Below, in pieces: positions 1 to 8,082 of a DNA stretch of 64,000 bases (positions are counted from its first letter, which is position 1; each line of letters starts with the position of its first letter). Origin of the DNA: Yoonia sediminilitoris (GTDB lineage Bacteria > Pseudomonadota > Alphaproteobacteria > Rhodobacterales > Rhodobacteraceae); contig NZ_QBUD01000001.1 of NCBI RefSeq assembly GCF_003058085.1, forward strand, positions 62,001-126,000. The letters are read 5' to 3'. The position numbers were made by a program, and so were the translations under genes. A model generated the notes under the pieces. It was given only the letters and a program-made list of their open reading frames with translations. It had not been told where the DNA came from and made no database searches.

Positions 1-775
1 CGGTGCCCAGTACAAGTGCCGCCGCCCCGTCTGAAATGCTGGAGGCATTCGCGGCGGTCACGGTGCCGCCCTCGCGAAAGGCGGGCTTGAGCGTTGGTAT
101 CTTGTCGGGCCGTGCCTTGGCTGGCTGTTCGTCGGCGGACACCTGTTCATCGCCGCGACGGTGGTGCAGGGTGACCGGTGTGATCTCTGCGTCAAACCCG
201 CCGCTTTCCTGTGCAGCCAATGCGTTGGACAGCGACCCGAGCGCATAGTCGTCTTGCGCCGCACGCGTAAACTGAAACTTTTGCGCGCAATCCTCGGCGA
301 AGGTGCCCATCAGGCGACCTTTGTCATAGGCATCCTCAAGCCCGTCAAGAAACATGCTGTCCTGCACGGTCTGGTGGCCGATGCGGGCACCGCCGCGCAG
401 CTTGGGCAGCAGGTAGGGGGCGTTGGTCATGCTTTCCATGCCGCCTGCCACCATCACGTCGGCGCTGCCAAGCGCGATCTGGTCAAAGGCCATCATTGTG
501 GTTTTCATCCCCGACCCGCACATCTTGTTGACCGTGGTTGCGGGCACGTCATCGCCCAGCCCTGCGGCAAATCCCGCCTGCCGAGCGGGGGCCTGACCGA
601 TGCCCGCAGGCAGAACGCAGCCCATCAGCAATTCGTCGACTGTGCCGATATTTGCATGTTCCATGGCTGCCTTGATCGCGGCACCGCCCAGTGTCGGCGC
701 GTTAGTACCCGCAAAAACGCCCTGAAATCCGCCCATTGGCGTGCGTGCCGCGCCAGTGATGTAAACCTGTCTCAT
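1..775 (-). CDS. Acetyl-CoA acetyltransferase (thiolase), 3' part beyond the window
   Basis: N-terminal 258 residues of a thiolase, running off the left edge. The family condenses two acetyl-CoA to acetoacetyl-CoA, or cleaves 3-ketoacyl-CoA, in the cytoplasm. The product begins MRQVYITGAARTPMGGF, the usual thiolase opening. The nucleophilic cysteine is visible at residue 86 in NKMCGSGMKT, followed by VAGGMESMTNAPYLL and ANASSISDGAAAL, both thiolase hallmarks. The ATG at 775 is preceded by a clear GGAGGA ribosome site. The C-terminal His and Cys are outside the window, so biosynthetic and degradative types cannot be told apart. The 252 bases up to the next gene are non-coding. Confidence 0.93.
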   Translation of the reverse strand, partial: MRQVYITGAARTPMGGFQGVFAGTNAPTLGGAAIKAAMEHANIGTVDELLMGCVLPAGIGQAPARQAGFAAGLGDDVPATTVNKMCGSGMKTTMMAFDQIALGSADVMVAGGMESMTNAPYLLPKLRGGARIGHQTVQDSMFLDGLEDAYDKGRLMGTFAEDCAQKFQFTRAAQDDYALGSLSNALAAQESGGFDAEITPVTLHHRRGDEQVSADEQPAKARPDKIPTLKPAFREGGTVTAANASSISDGAAALVLGT

Positions 776-975
776 ATCGTCCTCCGCTTTCGCGCAGAGT
801 ACGCCGCGCGCCGGAAAACGAAAAGCCTTCAAAGCGCCCCAATTCGATCATTCTTGGGCCGTGATCACGGGGCAATCATCGTGTCATAGCCAATAGGCTT
901 TCCCCGGCGCTGCTTGCTATTAGCCCCCACCCTTGCAGGTGGCGTCGGGAACTTCCTCCTCGTTCCAGAATTGCG

Positions 976-1003
976 TTGCACTTGACTACGAGTGCCCTAA
1001 TTT
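976..1003 (+). promoter_or_regulatory. Candidate sigma-70 promoter for the ggt-like gene
   Basis: TTGCAC (976-981) and TAATTT (998-1003) are separated by 16 bases and lie 25 bases before the start codon at 1028. The match is moderate and based on sequence alone. A 12-base perfect palindrome, CCGTGATCACGG (859-870), lies further upstream. Confidence 0.3.
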
Positions 1004-1027
1004 GTCCCGAAATGCGGGAGAAAAATA

Positions 1028-2602
1028 ATGCGCGATTTTCATAAACCCGGCCGCTCTGCGGTCTTTGCCACAAATGGTATCTGCGCGACATCGCACCCGC
1101 TGGCCTCAAAAGTTGCCGTGCAAATGCTGGAGGCGGGGGGCAACGCCATGGACGCGGCCATCGCGGGCGCCGTTCTGCTTGGGTTTTGTGAGCCGCAAAT
1201 GACCGGGATTGGTGGCGATTGTTTTGTGCTGATGACACCGCCGGGCGAAGATCGGGTTATCGCGCTCAACGGGTCGGGACGCGCACCCGCTGGTATTGAT
1301 GCCGCCGCCCTACGTGCAAAGGGACCGGTGATTGCACCCTATTCGGCTGATGCCGTCAGCGTGCCCGGCGCGATCGATGCATTCTGTCGTTTGTCCAAGG
1401 ATTGGGGCGCGCTTGGCCTGAAGGCGGTTTTGGCCCCCGCCATTCACTATGCAGAGGCGGGCATTCCTGTGGCACCGCGGGTGGCCTTTGACTGGGCGCA
1501 GTCGGTTGACAACCTGTCGGGGCAGGCCCGCGATATGTTTTTACTGGATGGTGCGGCGCCAAAGCCGGGGCAGATGTTCCGCGCGCCCAAGCAGGCCGAG
1601 GTGTTGCGCCGCGTTGCCATGGATGGGCGCGAAGGTTTCTACGAAGGTGACGTCGCCGAAGATATGGTTGCGAGCCTGAACGCATTGGGCGGGACCCATA
1701 CGCTGGATGATTTTGCCGACACCGCCTGCGACTATACTGAGCCGGTGACGGGCGGCTACGGCGGGCTGGACCTGTTTGAGCATCCGCCAAACGGGCAGGG
1801 GGCGACGGCGATCCTGTTGCTGAATATCCTCAAGCATTTCAACATCGCAGGTATGGACCCGTGGGGTGCCGAACGCGCCCATATCGAAGCCGAGGCAACC
1901 AAGCTGGCCTATGATACCCGCAACCGCTTTGTCGCCGACCCCGCGTATATGACCCGGCTTGACTATATGACCGCCCCGGAAACGGCGGCAAAACTCGCCG
2001 CTCTGATCGATCCTGCCAAAGCCATGCCCGGCCATGTGCCGGGGGCCGAGGCTGTGCACAAGGATACGATTTACATCACTGTGGTGGACAAGGACCGGAT
2101 GTGCGTTTCGCTAATCTATTCGGTGTTCCATTCTTTCGGGTCGGGGATTGCATCAGACAAATTCGGCGTGCTGTTCCAGAACCGCGGCGCGGGCTTCACG
2201 CTGGAAGAGGGCCACCCGAACGAGGTTGGACCGGGCAAGCGCCCGATGCACACGATCATTCCCGGACTGCTCACGAAAGATGGCAAACCCTACATGCCCT
2301 TTGGCGTCATGGGTGGACAGTACCAGTCAACCGGCCACGCGCGCTTTGTGACCAACGTGACCGACTTCGGGCTTTCCCCGCAAGGGGCGATCGACGCCCC
2401 CCGCTGTTTTGCCGAAGGGGACGTGCTGAATGTCGAAGATGGCTACAGCGACAGCGTCAAGGCCCAGCTCAGCGCGCTGGGGCACAATGTGCAGCGGCCT
2501 GAAACAGCCATCGGGGGCGCACAGGCGATCATGATCCATGACGATGGTGTGCTGGAAGCCGGCAGCGACCCACGAAAGGACGGCTGTGCAATCGGGTACT
2601 GA
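1028..2602 (+). CDS. Gamma-glutamyltransferase family protein
   Basis: Ntn-hydrolase of the gamma-glutamyltranspeptidase family (524 aa). Family members cut themselves before a threonine to form two subunits and transfer or hydrolyse gamma-glutamyl groups. The N-terminal half carries the typical GGNAMDAAIAGAVLLG and MTGIGGDCF blocks. The expected nucleophile is Thr347, in KDTIYITVVDKD, which aligns with the TTHxSVVD motif of characterised enzymes, though the second Thr and the His are replaced. No signal peptide is seen, so the product may be cytoplasmic, unlike the periplasmic E. coli enzyme. A GGGAGAAAAATA ribosome site precedes the ATG. An acetyltransferase gene follows after one base. The substrate could be a gamma-glutamyl compound other than glutathione. 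Confidence 0.9.
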   Translation: MRDFHKPGRSAVFATNGICATSHPLASKVAVQMLEAGGNAMDAAIAGAVLLGFCEPQMTGIGGDCFVLMTPPGEDRVIALNGSGRAPAGIDAAALRAKGPVIAPYSADAVSVPGAIDAFCRLSKDWGALGLKAVLAPAIHYAEAGIPVAPRVAFDWAQSVDNLSGQARDMFLLDGAAPKPGQMFRAPKQAEVLRRVAMDGREGFYEGDVAEDMVASLNALGGTHTLDDFADTACDYTEPVTGGYGGLDLFEHPPNGQGATAILLLNILKHFNIAGMDPWGAERAHIEAEATKLAYDTRNRFVADPAYMTRLDYMTAPETAAKLAALIDPAKAMPGHVPGAEAVHKDTIYITVVDKDRMCVSLIYSVFHSFGSGIASDKFGVLFQNRGAGFTLEEGHPNEVGPGKRPMHTIIPGLLTKDGKPYMPFGVMGGQYQSTGHARFVTNVTDFGLSPQGAIDAPRCFAEGDVLNVEDGYSDSVKAQLSALGHNVQRPETAIGGAQAIMIHDDGVLEAGSDPRKDGCAIGY

Positions 2603-2603
2603 C

Positions 2604-3161
2604 ATGGTTCCGCCACTGCACGCTTTTGCCACACAAAGGTTGAGCGTGCAGGAATGGTCATCGTGGCTTGAAGATCCGAAGTGGAAAGCGCGGTTGATTT
2701 CGGATCTGGGTGAGCTTCTGACTGAAAGGGTGCTCATTGATCTGCCGCCATCCATGGCGACCGAAAACAATGATGCGGCGATCGAGAATTGGATCATCAG
2801 GCAATCGCAAGAGGGCACGACCTATGTTGTACAGCTTGCGGGAGCGGATCGTATTATCGGGCTGCTGATCCTCGCCCAATCCCCCGAGCGCGATGACAAA
2901 ACCATACATCTGGGCTATCTTTTGGCCGAGGATGTCTGGGGCCATGGTTATGCCAGCGAGCTTGTTTTGGGTCTGACAGCGGCATTGGCAAAAGGCGCAT
3001 CAATACGGCTTTGCGGCGGCGTTTCATCCAACAACCCCGCCTCTGCACGGGTCTTGAAAAAAGCAGGGTTCAGGCGGCTTGATGAAAACACACCGCAAAA
3101 CACGGATTTTTACATACTGGATGTGGGGTGGTCAGCCAGCCCTGAGAGATCGCAGAAATAA
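2604..3161 (+). CDS. GNAT family N-acetyltransferase
   Basis: Protein of 185 aa in the GCN5-related acetyltransferase superfamily, of the RimJ/RimL-like type. The N-terminus resembles that subgroup (LHAFATQRLSVQEW...LTERVLIDLPP). The acetyl-CoA binding region appears as HLGYLLAEDVWGHGYASEL, and the C-terminal SSNNPASARVLKKAGF block is the usual end of the fold. The substrate is unknown. The ATG at 2604 lies one base after the stop of the gamma-glutamyltransferase-like gene, so the two are probably co-transcribed. In-frame starts further upstream lie inside that gene and are less likely. The 3' end overlaps the convergent membrane-protein gene by 30 bases. Confidence 0.85.
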   Translation: MVPPLHAFATQRLSVQEWSSWLEDPKWKARLISDLGELLTERVLIDLPPSMATENNDAAIENWIIRQSQEGTTYVVQLAGADRIIGLLILAQSPERDDKTIHLGYLLAEDVWGHGYASELVLGLTAALAKGASIRLCGGVSSNNPASARVLKKAGFRRLDENTPQNTDFYILDVGWSASPERSQK

Positions 3162-3527
3162 GCCGATACCGCCAACCGTCAGGACCAGAATCACGATCAG
3201 GTCAAAGGCGCTCATGCGGTCAAGTTGCAGGGTCATGTTGGCAATAACCCCAAAGACCAGCGCCACAAGTGACCCGCCCGCCAATAGCCAGCCGATCCAG
3301 TTGCGCGCATTATAAAAGACAAGACCAACCCCGAACATGAAGGGGATCAGGATCATGCCGCTGGTAATCGACACGCCGCCGATCCCGAATGCCCGCGCGC
3401 CCAGCCCAAAATTAGGGCGTACCACGATACCATCCAACAGCAGATAGCCGCCGCCGATCATCATGATCAATCCAATAAGGAAACTCCCCGTTCCGCCATC
3501 CGAACCGCCCGCGCCGCGTCTTTGCAT
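3132..3527 (-). CDS. Hypothetical membrane protein, four predicted TM helices
   Basis: Protein of 131 aa, unrecognised. After a Gly-rich N-terminus it has about four hydrophobic stretches: residues 16-35 (FLIGLIMMIGGGYLLLDGI), 50-72, 79-98 and 108-127 (LIVILVLTVGGIGLFL). It is therefore probably an inner-membrane protein. It stands alone on the minus strand, and its end overlaps the convergent acetyltransferase gene by 30 bases. No functional motif is visible. Confidence 0.75.
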   Translation of the reverse strand: MQRRGAGGSDGGTGSFLIGLIMMIGGGYLLLDGIVVRPNFGLGARAFGIGGVSITSGMILIPFMFGVGLVFYNARNWIGWLLAGGSLVALVFGVIANMTLQLDRMSAFDLIVILVLTVGGIGLFLRSLRAG

Positions 3528-3658
3528 GCTTGTCTCCGTATTTTCACGCTTTGCCGTGATCAGGCAATGTGTGCGGTCATTACAGAGCCCTGTCTAGGGC
3601 AGTTTGCCCATGTCCGTACAGGGGGTTTCAGCTATTGGCCGCACTCTATGGTGTGTCA

Positions 3659-4060
3659 TCAGGGCCGCTCGAGTGTGTCGACCGGGCCGCCTGCTTTGGT
3701 CCAGCCTCCAAAGCCGTCTTTTAGATGCGCCGCAGGAAATCCCATGTCATTCAACGTGGCGACGGTGAGTGCGGATCGCCAGCCAGAGGCGCAGTGGAAG
3801 ATGAAGCGTTTGTCATCTTGGGCAAAGATGTCTTTGAAATAAGGGCTGTCGGGGTCAATCCAGAATTCGACCATCCCGCGGGGGCAGTGGAAACTGCCGG
3901 GGATCGCGCCACTACGCTGGCGTTCACGCACATCACGCAAATCAACGAAAACCACGTCAGGGTCATTCAGCATTGCTTTTGCGTCGTCTGTTTCAATCTC
4001 TTCGATGCGCGCCCGCGCGTTTGCCACCATTTCGGCGGCCGTGGTTTTGAGTTTGGGCAT
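3659..4060 (-). CDS. Rhodanese-like domain protein (sulfurtransferase)
   Basis: Single-domain rhodanese of 133 aa. The family moves sulfane sulfur through a cysteine persulfide. Diagnostic segments are DVVFVDLRDVRERQRSGAIPGS and the active-site loop FHCASGWRSAL, with the expected nucleophile at Cys90. It ends DGFGGWTKAGGPV, as is usual for the domain. The loop CASGWR resembles that of other bacterial single-domain rhodaneses. The product is probably cytoplasmic, since no signal peptide is present. The gene is monocistronic by context, and its sulfur donor and acceptor cannot be inferred. The 285 bases upstream (4061-4345) contain no credible gene. Confidence 0.92.
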   Translation of the reverse strand: MPKLKTTAAEMVANARARIEEIETDDAKAMLNDPDVVFVDLRDVRERQRSGAIPGSFHCPRGMVEFWIDPDSPYFKDIFAQDDKRFIFHCASGWRSALTVATLNDMGFPAAHLKDGFGGWTKAGGPVDTLERP

Positions 4061-4345
4061 CTATTCCTCCTGCTTTGCCGACAATCACAGAATTTTTGCC
4101 GCGTGGACAGGCCAAATTTGCACCTTGATCAGGACAATTCAGGTGAAATCGTTGTGCCGAAGCCCGGCCACGAGTGAGGATCTGACCCGATGGGACAACC
4201 AAGGTGTAGGCCGGCAAAAAAGGGTAGAAACCGCCGCCGCAGCGCGCAGATACTTGCGCATCTCGTGTGTCCCAATCTTCTTATCTGAGCCGCTACATCT
4301 GCAAGCGACCCAGGTCAGCACCGACCGGGAATGGAAAAAAGAGAG

Positions 4346-4540
4346 TTAGTCGACGTCGTCGCCTGTCGGGTCGGAAAAGTCCATGGCCGCCGCGCGTGCC
4401 AATATCAGCAGCGTCGTCATGGACCCCGTGGCCAAATACACGAAAACGGCCTGAGCCGCATTGATATTTGTCAATGCGTAGAAACCAAGGGATGCCATAA
4501 GTGCAAACACACTACCGACCATCAGCGATACTACTACCAT
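4346..4540 (-). CDS. Small hypothetical two-helix membrane protein
   Basis: Protein of 64 aa with two hydrophobic segments (residues 1-22 and about 27-50) and an acidic tail, DFSDPTGDDVD. The ATG at 4540 is chosen because a GGAGGA ribosome site lies 10 bases ahead of it. Longer in-frame starts up to 4645 have no such site. It is not recognised as a named family. The codon pattern and ribosome site suggest a real gene, but the evidence is modest. Confidence 0.5.
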   Translation of the reverse strand: MVVVSLMVGSVFALMASLGFYALTNINAAQAVFVYLATGSMTTLLILARAAAMDFSDPTGDDVD

Positions 4541-4860
4541 GTTCAGTGGTTCCTCCGTGTCACGATGAGTTTGCGCCTGCAAATTTGTCATCAATAAGGA
4601 GAGATTGCGCAGATTTTGAGCATCTAGATAGTGTGGTTGTTGCAAAAAGAGAAATTATGGCGGAATTTTGCCGGTATTGGGCAGAAAAGGCGGGCAATTT
4701 TTGGTTGTGCGGTCAATTCCTGTGTCGAATTTTACCTTAAAATGCGCAGACCAGAGCCCCTTTGATTCCGCGGTTCCCGCAAAGAGAATCAATTTTTGCA
4801 GAAAAACGGCCATGAAATTTCGCGAAACGCTTTTTCACGCCAGTTGCTCGGGTCCTGACC
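4541..4860. other. Intergenic region without recognised gene
   Basis: A 320-base stretch, more AT-rich than its surroundings, between the small membrane protein gene and the end of ettA. Short open frames here have poor codon use and no ribosome sites. It probably holds the promoter of the gene at 4540. No terminator-like hairpin followed by a T-run was recognised. Confidence 0.5.
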
Positions 4861-6516
4861 CTAGCGGACGAATTTCTTATGCTTCATCCGCTTTGGCTCA
4901 AGCGCATCTGCGCCCAGTCGCGCCTTCTTATCTTCTTCATAGTCGGTGAAACCGCCCTGAAACCATTCGACATGGGCGTCCCCTTCAAAGGCGAGGATGT
5001 GGGTGCAAATCCGGTCGAGAAAGAAGCGATCGTGGCTGATGACGACAGCGCAGCCTGCGAAATCAACCAGCGCGTCTTCGAGGGCCCGCAGCGTTTCAAC
5101 ATCCAGATCGTTGGTTGGTTCGTCAAGCAACAGGACATTGCCGCCGGATTTCAGCAGCTTTGCCATGTGGACGCGGTTGCGTTCACCACCGGACAACAGG
5201 CCAACCTTCTTTTGCTGGTCGCCGCCTTTGAAGTTGAAGGCTGAACAATAGGCGCGGCTGTTCATAGAAGCATCGCCAAGTTCGATGATCTCGGCACCGC
5301 CACTGATTTCTTCCCAGACGGTTGCGTCGGACGACAGCGCATCGCGGCTTTGGTCCACATAGGACAATTTCACCGTGTCGCCATAGGTTACGGTGCCTTC
5401 ATCGGGGTCAAGCTGACCTGTCAGCATGGAAAACAGGGTCGATTTCCCGGCACCGTTCGGGCCGATAACGCCGACAATGCCGCCTGGAGGAAGATCAAAC
5501 TCCAGCCCTTCGACCAGCAGCTTGTCACCCATCGCTTTCTTGAGCCCGTCAACCTCGATCACCTTGGACCCCAGACGTGGCCCGTTGGGAATGATGATTT
5601 GCGCACGGCCCATCTTTTCACGCTCCGACTGGTTGGCCATATCGTTGTAGGCGCTGATCCGCGCCTTGGATTTGGCCTGTCGGGCCTTTGCGCCCTGCCG
5701 CATCCATTCCAGTTCGCGTTGCAGCGTGCGCTGTTTGGATTTGTCTTCCTTGGCTTCGCGTTCGAGCCGCTTGGCCTTGGCTTCCAGCCAGCTTGAATAG
5801 TTCCCTTCGTGCGGGATACCCGACCCGCGATCCAGTTCCAAAATCCAGCCGGTGATGGCATCAAGAAAATAGCGGTCGTGGGTGACGATCAGGATCGTTC
5901 CCTTGTAGTCGATCAGGTGCTGTTGCAGCCAAGCAATCGTTTCCGCATCAAGGTGGTTGGTCGGTTCGTCCAAGAGCAGCATATCCGGCGCGTCAAGCAA
6001 CAACTGGCACAAGGCCACGCGGCGCTTTTCACCGCCTGACAGAGTGGTCACATCGGCATCATCAGGAGGGCAGCGCAGTGCCTCCATGCTGATGTCGATC
6101 TGGGCGTCGAGGTCCCAAAGGTTCTGGCTGTCGATCTCATCCTGAAGCTGCGCCATTTCGTCGGCGGTTTCTTCGGAATAGTTCATCGCGACTTCGTTAT
6201 AGCGATCAAGGATCGCCTTTTTGTCTGCAACGCCCAGCATGACATTTTCACGCACAGTCAAATTGGGGTCCAGTTCAGGCTCTTGCGGCAGATACCCGAC
6301 GCGGGCCCCTTCGGCGGCCCATGCTTCGCCCTGAAATTCCTTGTCTTGGCCGGCCATGATGCGCATCAGGGTGGATTTACCCGTGCCGTTGACGCCGACA
6401 ACGCCGATTTTCACACCGGGTAGAAAGTTCAGGCGGATGTTTTCAAAAACCTTTTTTCCGCCGGGATAGGTTTTGGATACGCCGTCCATGAAATAGACGA
6501 ATTGATTGGCAGCCAT
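4861..6516 (-). CDS. ettA: Energy-dependent translational throttle protein EttA (ABC-F ATPase)
   Basis: Soluble tandem ABC ATPase of 551 aa. EttA binds the ribosomal E site and gates the first elongation steps according to ATP/ADP level. Both nucleotide-binding domains are intact: Walker A GVNGTGKST (residues 41-49) and GPNGAGKST, signatures LSGGEKRRVALCQ and LSGGERNRVHMAK, and Walker B MLLLDEPTNHLD and VLLLDEPTNDLD. A basic linker rich in Lys, Arg and Glu (the P-site tRNA interaction motif region) lies between them. The start MAANQFVYFM matches the EttA N-terminus. The ATG at 6516 has GGAG nine bases upstream, and a longer frame from 6564 is not supported. An inverted repeat lies about 75 bases upstream. 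Confidence 0.95.
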   Translation of the reverse strand: MAANQFVYFMDGVSKTYPGGKKVFENIRLNFLPGVKIGVVGVNGTGKSTLMRIMAGQDKEFQGEAWAAEGARVGYLPQEPELDPNLTVRENVMLGVADKKAILDRYNEVAMNYSEETADEMAQLQDEIDSQNLWDLDAQIDISMEALRCPPDDADVTTLSGGEKRRVALCQLLLDAPDMLLLDEPTNHLDAETIAWLQQHLIDYKGTILIVTHDRYFLDAITGWILELDRGSGIPHEGNYSSWLEAKAKRLEREAKEDKSKQRTLQRELEWMRQGAKARQAKSKARISAYNDMANQSEREKMGRAQIIIPNGPRLGSKVIEVDGLKKAMGDKLLVEGLEFDLPPGGIVGVIGPNGAGKSTLFSMLTGQLDPDEGTVTYGDTVKLSYVDQSRDALSSDATVWEEISGGAEIIELGDASMNSRAYCSAFNFKGGDQQKKVGLLSGGERNRVHMAKLLKSGGNVLLLDEPTNDLDVETLRALEDALVDFAGCAVVISHDRFFLDRICTHILAFEGDAHVEWFQGGFTDYEEDKKARLGADALEPKRMKHKKFVR

Positions 6517-6591
6517 GGCGAATACTCCGGGGGAAAGGAAGGTGTTGCGCCTATCTAACGACACTGTCTGCCGGTCTCAATAGGCATTGAA

Positions 6592-6634
6592 GCGTTTTGC
6601 CTTTGTCCTGAGGCATCGGGCAAGGGCAAAACGC
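6592..6634. repeat. Imperfect inverted repeat upstream of ettA
   Basis: Left arm GCGTTTTGCCTTTG (6592-6605) and right arm CAAGGGCAAAACGC (6621-6634) are complementary at 13 of 14 positions across a 15-base loop. The repeat starts about 75 bases before the ettA ATG. No T-run follows on either strand, so it is more likely an operator or a structured leader than a terminator. Confidence 0.5.
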
Positions 6635-6739
6635 CCTCGACATACTATCTTTGCAATGCATTTCCCGAAGAGTTGTAAGAAAGGTTTTTCGCGAAACGCG
6701 GTAGGCATTTAAAACCGGCAGCGTAGTTTGATTGCGGCA

Positions 6740-6862
6740 CTATGTGCCGTTCTGAATCCAAACCTCGACACGGCGATTGATCCGGTGCTCATCTTGGGAG
6801 TTGTTACAGACCGATGGGGCGATCTCGCCGAATGCGTCAAGAAGGTCTTTTTCTTTTTCCAT
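6740..6862 (-). pseudogene. Truncated OmpA-type C-terminal fragment
   Basis: A 40-codon open stretch encodes GEIAPSVCNNSQDEHRINRR followed by VEVWIQNGT. This resembles the extreme C-terminus of OmpA/MotB-like peptidoglycan-binding proteins (pattern GE.AP..CN...... NRRVEVW). The rest of the domain, including the TDxxG region, is absent. Upstream there is only a terminator hairpin and the end of the purine operon. It is therefore read as the surviving tail of a deleted gene. The identification rests on a short motif. Confidence 0.5.
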
Positions 6863-6882
6863 TGCGGTCGCCTCGCGCAATG

Positions 6883-6906
6883 AAAAAGCCCCGCCAATGG
6901 CGAGGC
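6883..6906 (-). terminator. Rho-independent terminator of the purine operon
   Basis: Read on the minus strand, GCCTCGCC-ATT-GGCGGGGC forms an 8-bp stem with one G-T pair and is followed directly by TTTTT. It lies about 70 bases after the stop codon of the BMP-family gene, the last gene of the operon. Confidence 0.85.
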
Positions 6907-6973
6907 TTTCGACGTTCAGACAGTTTCGCAATTGAACTGCGACAGTTCCGCTCAGTTAACAGCGTAGTTCCAC

Positions 6974-8056
6974 TTACTGCGGGATATCGCCTGTCAGCCC
7001 TTCAACGTAGAAGTTCATGCCAGCCAGCGTGCCGTCATCCGCGACTTCGCCATCTGAAAGCCAAACGGACCCGTCCTGTTTGTTGATGGGGCCGGTAAAG
7101 GGATGATATTCACCCGAACGCATGCTTTCGACCATCGCTTCGGCGCTTGCTTTGACCTCGGCAGGCACTGCGTCTGTGATTTCACCGATGCCAACCATAC
7201 CAGGGGCGATACCGTCCCACGTGCTCGTGCTTTCCCAAGTACCATCAATGACAGCTTGGGTACGGGCTATGTAGTAGGGCGCCCAGTTATCAATGATCGA
7301 TGATACCCGTGGGAAGGGAGCGAATTCCGCCATGTCAGAGGCCTGACCGAATGTCACGACATTGCCAGCAGCCTGTGCGGCGGCTTGCGGAGCTGTAGAA
7401 TCGGTGTGCTGCAAAATCACATCTGCGCCCTGTTCGATCAGAACAGTCGCGGCTTCGGCTTCCTTGGCGGGATCAAACCAAGTGTAGGCCCAGACGATCT
7501 TGAATTCGACGTCAGGGTTCACTTCCTTGGCGTGCAGATAGGCAGAGTTGATACCGCGGATCACTTCGGGAATCGGGAACGAGGCGATGTAGCCGATGAT
7601 GTTGCTTTCGGTCATCTGGCCCGCGATATGGCCCTGCACGGCGCGACCTTCATAGAAGCGGGCAGAATAGACGGACACATTGTCAGCCTGTTTGAACCCG
7701 GTTGCATGCTCGAACTTCACGTCCGGAAACTTGCCCGCCACATTGATCGTCTGATCCATATAGCCAAACGATGTCGTAAAGATCAGATCAGCACCGCCAA
7801 GTGCCATTTGGGTCATGACGCGTTCTGCATCGGGCCCTTCAGGAACGCTTTCCACATAGACGGTTTCAACCGCATCGCCGAAATGTTCTTCAACGGCAAG
7901 CCGCCCTTGGTCATGCTCGTAGGTCCAGCCGCCATCACCAACGGGGCCTACATAGACAAAGCCTACCTTTGTCTTTTCATGCCCGTCCGCAAACGCGCCT
8001 GTTGCAAGGCCCAGTGCAACTGCTGCACCGGCCAAAATTCTATTCATCGTCATCAT
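6974..8056 (-). CDS. BMP family ABC transporter substrate-binding protein (nucleoside/purine type)
   Basis: Periplasmic binding protein of about 360 aa in the Bmp/PnrA family, which binds nucleosides or purine-related ligands. A signal peptide is evident (MNRILAGAAVALGLATGAFA, then DGHEKTKVGFVYVG). The family opening KVGFVYVGPVGDGGWTYEHD is present, with later DLIFTTSFGYMD and VILQHTDSTAPQAAAQ. Three closely spaced ATGs (8056, 8053, 8047) follow AAGGGG, and 8053 has the best spacing. It is the last gene of the xdh/ABC operon, downstream of two permeases, with a terminator behind it. The neighbours suggest a xanthine precursor such as a nucleoside or purine base as ligand, which is inference. 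Confidence 0.9.
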   Translation of the reverse strand: MMTMNRILAGAAVALGLATGAFADGHEKTKVGFVYVGPVGDGGWTYEHDQGRLAVEEHFGDAVETVYVESVPEGPDAERVMTQMALGGADLIFTTSFGYMDQTINVAGKFPDVKFEHATGFKQADNVSVYSARFYEGRAVQGHIAGQMTESNIIGYIASFPIPEVIRGINSAYLHAKEVNPDVEFKIVWAYTWFDPAKEAEAATVLIEQGADVILQHTDSTAPQAAAQAAGNVVTFGQASDMAEFAPFPRVSSIIDNWAPYYIARTQAVIDGTWESTSTWDGIAPGMVGIGEITDAVPAEVKASAEAMVESMRSGEYHPFTGPINKQDGSVWLSDGEVADDGTLAGMNFYVEGLTGDIPQ

Positions 8057-8082
8057 TATCCCCTTGATGGTGGTCGTAAGCC

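Noticed and set aside
161..889. 242-codon plus-strand frame
   Set aside because: Antisense to the thiolase gene, whose motifs and ribosome site are convincing; the product has no recognisable features.
3587..3600. GCCCT-GTCT-AGGGC hairpin
   Set aside because: Only five base pairs and no T-run on the side of the gene it could terminate.
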